Of a stretch of 23,872 bases of DNA, positions 19,745 to 23,872 are shown piece after piece. The position numbers and the translations under genes were made by a program. The first letter of the stretch is position 1; the number at the start of each line of letters is the position of its first letter. The notes beneath the pieces are model-generated. The model saw nothing but the letters and a program-made list of their open reading frames with translations. It made no database searches and was not told the DNA's origin. The stretch comes from Vicinamibacteria bacterium (lineage in GTDB: Bacteria; Acidobacteriota; Vicinamibacteria; Vicinamibacterales; UBA2999). The stretch covers positions 1-23,872 of the forward strand of contig JAICQE010000049.1 in assembly GCA_025938035.1 (NCBI GenBank), written 5' to 3'.

Positions 19745-22390
19745 ATGTCCTACAGAGGTTTACTCGGCTGCGCACTGCTCGGATTCGCCATCGCGGTCGC
19801 CACGGCGAGGCCAGGAGCCCAGGCGCCCGCAGCGCCGGCACCGTCCGCGGCGGCGGCATCTGCCGCGGTCCTCAAGCAGTACTGCGCGACCTGCCATAAC
19901 GAGCGGCTGAAGAGCGGCGGCTTCGTCATCGATCCGGCGGTCGTCACGAACGTCGCCGCCGGGGCGGATCGGTGGGAGAAGGTCGTTCGCAAGCTGCGGA
20001 CGCAGTCGATGCCGCCTCCGGGCGCTCCGCGTCCGGACGCCGCCGGCTACGACCGTGTCGCCACGTTCCTCGAAACAGAGTTGGACCGGGCCGAAGCGGC
20101 CCGGCCGCACCTTGGCAAGCTGCCGCTCGCACATCGTCTGAGCCGCACGGAGTACCGGAACGCCGTGCGCGATCTGCTCGCGCTCGAATCGCTGCCGCGC
20201 GAGGTGAGCGTGGACTACCTGCTGCCGCCGGACAACATCAGCAGCGGTTTCGACAACATCGCCGACCTGCTGTTCGTCTCGCCGAGCAACATGGAGCGGT
20301 ATCTCGACGCGGCGCGGAAGATCAGCCGCCTCGCGGTGGGCGATCCGGCGATGCCCGTTATGGTGAACATCCATCGCCTCGATCCCGAGCATCCGCAGGA
20401 CGAGCGCGTGGAGGAACTGCCATTCGGCACGCGCGGCGGAATCGCCGTGCGCAGCGAGTTCCCCGTGGACGGCACCTACATCGTCAGAGTGGATGTCGGC
20501 AATGCGCAGGGTCACGAGCTCGAGATCCTCGTTGACGGCGAACGCGCCGCGCTGCGACAGCTTGGTGGAGCGGGACGCGGTGCGCCAGGCGTTGCCGCTC
20601 CGCCAGGCCAGCCCGATCCGGCAGATCCCGACCCGACGCCTCCGTCCGTTGATCGGCCGGCTGTAGCCGGCCGAGGAGCCGGGCCGGTAGACGGCGCAGG
20701 TTCACGGGGTTCAGGAGGTGCAGGAGGTGCAGGAGGTGCAGGAGGTGCAGGGGGTGCAGGAGGTGCAGGGGGTGCAGGGGGTGCAGGGGGTGCAGGGGGT
20801 GCACAGGGTGGTCGTGCCGGTGGGAGAGGTCGAGGCGCTGCCGCAGGTCCGCTGGAGTTCCCGCTCTCGCTGAAGGCCGGCCCGAAGCTGATTGGCGTTG
20901 CGTTCGTGCAGCGGACCGAGGCGCGCGACGAGGCGACGCTGCGGCCTCGCATGCGCAGCCGCGGCACGCAGCCGGCGATCAACAGCGTGACGATCAGCGG
21001 TCCCTATAACGTCACCGGGCCCGGCGATTCGCCGAGCCGTCGGCGGATCTTCGTCTGCCGTCCTGCCTCGGCGGTCGAGGAACTCCCGTGCGCGCGCCGG
21101 ATTCTCTCGACGCTCGTGCGACGCGCGTATCGCCGTCCGGCAACCGAAGCGGATATCAAGGATCTGCTGCCCTTCTACGAACAGGGCCGTCGTGGGGCGG
21201 GTGCCGCCGGAGCGGGCAATTCCAGCGGCGGCGGACCCGCCGCTGCAGGGAGTTTCGATCTCGGCATCCAGAAAGCTCTCGAACGTCTACTCGTCAGCTC
21301 GCAGTTCCTGTTTCGCATCGAGCGCGAACCTGCAAGTGTTGCCGCTGGCACGGCATATCGCGTCAGCGATCTCGAGCTCGCGTCGCGGTTGTCGTTCTTC
21401 ATCTGGAGCAGCATCCCGGACGACGAGCTGCTCGATGCGGCCGCGGCGGGACGGCTGAAGGACCCGAAGGTGCTCGAGCAGCAGGTGCGCCGCATGATGG
21501 CGGACCCGCGCTCGGAATCGCTCGTCACGAACTTCGCCGCCCAATGGCTGTACCTGCGGGACATCGGCGCGAAGCTGCCGGACGAGATCCTGTTTGCCGA
21601 CTTCGACGAGACGCTGCGCACGGCCATGCAGCGGGAGACGGAACTGTTCATCAGCAGCGTCTTCCGCGAGAACCGAAGCGTCCTCGACCTGCTGCGGGCG
21701 AACTACACCTTCCTGAACGAACGGCTGGCACGCCACTATGGGATCCCGAACATCAGGGGCAGCCACTTCCGCCGCGTCACGTTTTCCGAGGGCAGCGTCC
21801 GCGGCGGCCTGCTGGGGCAGGGAAGCGTTCTGACGATCACCTCATACTCGACGCGGACGTCGCCGGTGCTGCGCGGCAAGTGGGTGCTCGAGAATCTGCT
21901 CTCGGCAGCGCCGCCGCCCCCGCCAGCCGACGTGCCATCGCTGAAAACCGAAACCTCGCCCGGCAAGCCATTGACGCTTCGCGAGGCGATGATTCAGCAC
22001 CGCGCTGCTCCGGCGTGCGCCGGCTGCCACGCGCGTATGGACCCGATCGGCTTTGCCATGGAGAATTTCGACGCCGTCGGGCGGTGGCGCGAGCGCGACG
22101 GCGACCAGCCCATCGACGCAACCGGCGTGTTCCCGGAGGGGACGAAATTCGAGGGAATTCCCGGGCTGAAGAAGGAACTGCTGCGTCAGCCCGAGCAATT
22201 CGTCGGCACCGTCGCGGAGCGGTTACTGATGTACGCGATCGGGCGCAACCTGCAATACTATGACGCGCCCACCGTGCGCGCGGTGCTGCGCGAATCGGCG
22301 CCGGCGAATCATACGCTGGCGTCGCTGGTGCTCGGGATCGTGAAGAGCCGTCCGTTCCAGATGCGCGAAGCCGGGAGCGACAGCCAATGA
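19745..22390 (+). CDS. Exported cytochrome-type DUF1587/1595/1592/1588/1585 protein
   Basis: An 881-residue protein with a signal peptide at about 1-26. A c-type heme motif C47-A-T-C50-H51 opens a small cytochrome domain with a distal MPP segment (QSMPPPGAP). Next: DUF1587 from about 130 ([16 protein letters not shown]); a beta-sandwich, ligand-binding-like part around 200-290 ([20 protein letters not shown]); a low-complexity linker about 295-370; DUF1595 from about 450 ([20 protein letters not shown]); DUF1592 about 515-645 ([19 protein letters not shown]); DUF1588 with a second heme-type motif C758-A-G-C-H762 ([20 protein letters not shown]); DUF1585 about 796-875 ([20 protein letters not shown]). 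This set is known from Planctomycetes and Acidobacteria as a probable periplasmic redox or polymer-degrading protein of undefined function. The linker contains ten identical GGA tripeptides (324-353). It is followed by the DUF1552 gene, its usual partner. Confidence 0.92.
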   Translation: MSYRGLLGCALLGFAIAVATARPGAQAPAAPAPSAAAASAAVLKQYCATCHNERLKSGGFVIDPAVVTNVAAGADRWEKVVRKLRTQSMPPPGAPRPDAAGYDRVATFLETELDRAEAARPHLGKLPLAHRLSRTEYRNAVRDLLALESLPREVSVDYLLPPDNISSGFDNIADLLFVSPSNMERYLDAARKISRLAVGDPAMPVMVNIHRLDPEHPQDERVEELPFGTRGGIAVRSEFPVDGTYIVRVDVGNAQGHELEILVDGERAALRQLGGAGRGAPGVAAPPGQPDPADPDPTPPSVDRPAVAGRGAGPVDGAGSRGSGGAGGAGGAGGAGGAGGAGGAGGAGGAGGAQGGRAGGRGRGAAAGPLEFPLSLKAGPKLIGVAFVQRTEARDEATLRPRMRSRGTQPAINSVTISGPYNVTGPGDSPSRRRIFVCRPASAVEELPCARRILSTLVRRAYRRPATEADIKDLLPFYEQGRRGAGAAGAGNSSGGGPAAAGSFDLGIQKALERLLVSSQFLFRIEREPASVAAGTAYRVSDLELASRLSFFIWSSIPDDELLDAAAAGRLKDPKVLEQQVRRMMADPRSESLVTNFAAQWLYLRDIGAKLPDEILFADFDETLRTAMQRETELFISSVFRENRSVLDLLRANYTFLNERLARHYGIPNIRGSHFRRVTFSEGSVRGGLLGQGSVLTITSYSTRTSPVLRGKWVLENLLSAAPPPPPADVPSLKTETSPGKPLTLREAMIQHRAAPACAGCHARMDPIGFAMENFDAVGRWRERDGDQPIDATGVFPEGTKFEGIPGLKKELLRQPEQFVGTVAERLLMYAIGRNLQYYDAPTVRAVLRESAPANHTLASLVLGIVKSRPFQMREAGSDSQ
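20654..20673. repeat. 20-bp perfect palindrome inside a coding region
   Basis: CGGCCGGCTGTAGCCGGCCG (9-bp stem, 2-nt loop) lies in frame in the linker of the DUF1592 protein, from about residue 304, and is translated as part of DRPAVAGRG. It resembles an intergenic REP-type palindrome that has settled in a tolerant linker. Confidence 0.7.
20714..20803 (+). repeat. 9-bp tandem array in coding sequence (ten units)
   Basis: Ten consecutive copies of GGAGGTGCA or GGGGGTGCA, each encoding Gly-Gly-Ala, at residues 324-353. The first four units are identical and later ones differ only at the third base (A or G). The period is a multiple of three, so copy-number change keeps the frame. Confidence 0.92.
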
Positions 22391-22394
22391 AGAC

Positions 22395-22462
22395 GACACA
22401 CCGAGACACCGAGGCACTGAGCAACACTATTTCGACCTCGGTGAACTCGGTGCCTCGGTGTG
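22395..22462. repeat. CACCGAG-type long hairpin inside the DUF1592-DUF1552 operon
   Basis: The left arm (about 22395-22421) is built of ACACACCGAG, CACCGAG and CACTGAG units; the right arm (about 22435-22462) carries CTCGGTG, CTCGGTG and CTCGGTGTGTT. The arms pair over about 27 bp with few mismatches around a loop of about 13 nt. The 94-bp spacer between the stop at 22390 and the start at 22485 is almost wholly this hairpin, so it could reduce read-through from the first gene to the second. Confidence 0.7.
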
Positions 22463-22484
22463 TTGTGACGGTGAGAGGCCAGTG

Positions 22485-23819
22485 ATGTTTGTTGCGAAAA
22501 GAGCACTCCCGCGGCGAACGTTCCTCCGTGCCATGGGCACGACGATCGCGCTGCCGTTTCTCGACGCGATGGTCCCGGCCCTGTCCGCTCGCGCGCTCAA
22601 GCCGACGCCGCGCTACGGCTTCGTCTACATCGCCAACGGCGTCATCCAGAACCTGTGGACGCCTGCCACCACCGGCGCCAACTTCGATCTGACGCCGACG
22701 CTGCAGCCGTTCGCCAGCCTTCGCGACAAGGTCTCGGTGCTCAGCGGGCTCTCGCACCTGCAGGCCGACACCTTCGGCGACGGCACCGGCGATCATCCGC
22801 GCGCATCGGCGGTCTGGCTGACGGGCGTGCACGCCTACGACCGCACCCAGCCGGGCGTCGAGGTCAAGCTGGCGACCACCGTCGATCAGCTCCTCGTGCG
22901 GGAGATTGGCAAGACGTCACGCATCCCGTCGGTCGAGATGTCGGTGGACTTCCCGACGCAGGGCTCCTGCGATTCAGGCGACTGCTTCTACGTCAACACC
23001 GTCTCGTGGCGCAACGAGACGACGCCGAACAACACGGAATCGCATCCGCGCATTCTCTTCGAACGGCTCTTTGGCGACGGCGGCAGCGCCGAGGCGCGCC
23101 AGGCGCGCAGCCGTTCCGAGGGAAGCATCCTGGATTCGGTGCGCGAAGAGGCGAGCCGCGTCGCCAACAGCCTGGGCCGCGGCGACAGGAATAAGCTGCG
23201 CGAGTACCTCGATTCGGTGCGCGAGATCGAGCAGCGGATCCAGAACGCGGAGTCGCAGCCGGTGGACATCGAGCTGCCCGAACGGCCGACGGACATTCCC
23301 TCGACGTTCGACGCGCATACGAAGCTGATGTTCGACCTGCAGGCGCTGGCCTTCCAGGCCGACATCACGCGCGTGTTCAGCATGATCATGTCGCGCGAGC
23401 TGAGCACGATGACGTTCCCGAGCATCGGCGTGCCCGAACAGCACCACGGCGTCTCGCACCATCGCAACGACCCGAACCTGATCGCCAAGAAGGCACGCAT
23501 CGATCTCTATCAGTCGCAGCTCTTCGCCTACTTCCTCGAGAAGCTGCAGGCGATGCCGGAAGGCGACGGTTCCGTCCTCGATCAGTCGCTGCTGCTCTAC
23601 GGCGGCGGCATGGGCGACGGCAACATGCACCGCCACTCCGATCTGCCGACGCTGATGGCGGGTGGGCTCGGCGGCAGGTTCAAGATGGGCCGCCATCATC
23701 AGTACAAGCTCGACACGCCGATGGCCAACCTGCTGCTGACGATCATGGACAGCGGCGGCGTGCGGCTCGAGAAGTTCGGCGATAGCAACGGGCGGATTCT
23801 CGAGCCGCTCGCGGTCTAG
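22485..23819 (+). CDS. DUF1552 family protein, Tat-exported
   Basis: A 444-residue protein. Start taken as ATG at 22485 with AGAGG 7 nt upstream; the frame extends to a GTG at 22458, inside the hairpin, which is less likely. A twin-arginine signal (R9-R10-T-F-L-R, then MGTTIALPFLDAMVPALSARA) marks export in folded form. The body follows the DUF1552 pattern: RYGFVYIANGVIQNLWTP, SVLSGLSHLQADTFGDGTGD, HPRASAVWLTG, SVEMSVDFPTQGSCDSGDCF, FERLFGDGG, a long helix rich in charged residues (VREEASRVANSLGRGDRNKL), LQALAFQADITRVFSMIMSR, a HHGVSHHRNDP histidine cluster, LLYGGGMGDGNMHRHSDLPT and a closing HHQYKLDTPMANLLLTIMD. The fold resembles the DUF1501/sulfatase-like alkaline-phosphatase group; histidines and aspartates suggest a metal site. 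Function unknown; it is nearly always encoded beside DUF1592 proteins. Confidence 0.9.
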   Translation: MFVAKRALPRRTFLRAMGTTIALPFLDAMVPALSARALKPTPRYGFVYIANGVIQNLWTPATTGANFDLTPTLQPFASLRDKVSVLSGLSHLQADTFGDGTGDHPRASAVWLTGVHAYDRTQPGVEVKLATTVDQLLVREIGKTSRIPSVEMSVDFPTQGSCDSGDCFYVNTVSWRNETTPNNTESHPRILFERLFGDGGSAEARQARSRSEGSILDSVREEASRVANSLGRGDRNKLREYLDSVREIEQRIQNAESQPVDIELPERPTDIPSTFDAHTKLMFDLQALAFQADITRVFSMIMSRELSTMTFPSIGVPEQHHGVSHHRNDPNLIAKKARIDLYQSQLFAYFLEKLQAMPEGDGSVLDQSLLLYGGGMGDGNMHRHSDLPTLMAGGLGGRFKMGRHHQYKLDTPMANLLLTIMDSGGVRLEKFGDSNGRILEPLAV

Positions 23820-23872
23820 TCGTTCGAACCGTTCGAGTCGTTCGGATCGTTCGGATCGTTCGGATCGTTCGA
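23820..23872 (+). repeat. 9-bp tandem repeat directly after a stop codon (runs to the window end)
   Basis: About six units of TCGTTCGAA / CCGTTCGAG / TCGTTCGGA, the last ones identical TCGTTCGGA, begin at the base after TAG (23817-23819) of the DUF1552 gene and continue to the edge. Same unit and phase as the short array at 11976. Confidence 0.8.

Noticed and set aside
20714..20803. Possible CRISPR-like array
   Set aside because: The 9-bp units are contiguous, without spacers, and encode Gly-Gly-Ala in frame within a recognised protein.
21837..22832. 331-codon minus-strand frame crossing the DUF1592-DUF1552 junction
   Set aside because: Runs through a palindromic repeat and two recognised plus-strand genes; low-complexity Arg/Ala product.

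Overview
The window is high-GC DNA with densely packed genes. Its protein families point to an Acidobacteriota genome, most plausibly a Vicinamibacteria-like soil organism. It has three copies of the TIGR03435 family (almost confined to Acidobacteria), a cytochrome-type DUF1587/1595/1592/1588/1585 protein beside a Tat-exported DUF1552 protein, a DUF6152 protein, and many secreted orphans with 'AQ-P' signal-peptide ends. The taxonomic call is an inference from gene content. No rRNA, tRNA, CRISPR array, prophage or transposase gene is visible, and no gene-free stretch exceeds 300 bp.

Layout. 1-2037 (+): the 3' end of an amidohydrolase, then an exported CotH-like protein with an EF-hand. 2121-3237 (-): a small secreted eight-cysteine peptide followed by TIGR03435 copy 1, with a near-palindromic operator-like site before the peptide. 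3393-4364 (-): an exported NHL-type beta-propeller, divergent from a Tat-exported dienelactone hydrolase (4492-5349). 5445-7979 (-): a two-gene unit, ADP-ribosylglycohydrolase then a benzoylformate-decarboxylase-like ThDP enzyme. 8039-11975 (+): three overlapping genes, a polytopic GT-C-like membrane protein, a short YfhO-like membrane protein and a secreted orphan. 12004-13284 (-): an AraC/GyrI-like regulator abutting a four-helix membrane protein. 13387-14562 (+): two small exported proteins, one of them DUF6152. 14757-17769 (-): four exported proteins (orphan, TIGR03435 copy 3, cupin, TIGR03435 copy 2). 18061-19635 (-): an exported ankyrin-repeat protein. 19745-23819 (+): the multi-heme-type DUF1592 protein and its DUF1552 partner.

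The most unusual content lies between and inside genes. A 24-bp asymmetric hairpin repeat occurs five times. A 144-bp element with 10-bp terminal inverted repeats occurs twice in opposite orientation, and the two copies, each joined to the 24-bp hairpin at the same 10-nt spacing, exactly bracket the four-gene secreted-protein cluster (14573-18034). Further repeat families include a 43-bp-arm hairpin between convergent genes, a CACCGAG-type hairpin inside the last operon, a CCCTGAT heptamer array, 9-bp TCGTTCGA-type arrays that start at the base after a TAG stop in two places, and a 9-bp array plus a 20-bp palindrome inside the coding sequence of the DUF1592 protein.

Functionally, most products are predicted to act in the envelope or periplasm. 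I see no known defence, secretion or biosynthetic cluster. The best candidates for something undescribed are the repeat-bracketed secreted-protein island and the operator-controlled cysteine-rich peptide paired with a TIGR03435 protein.
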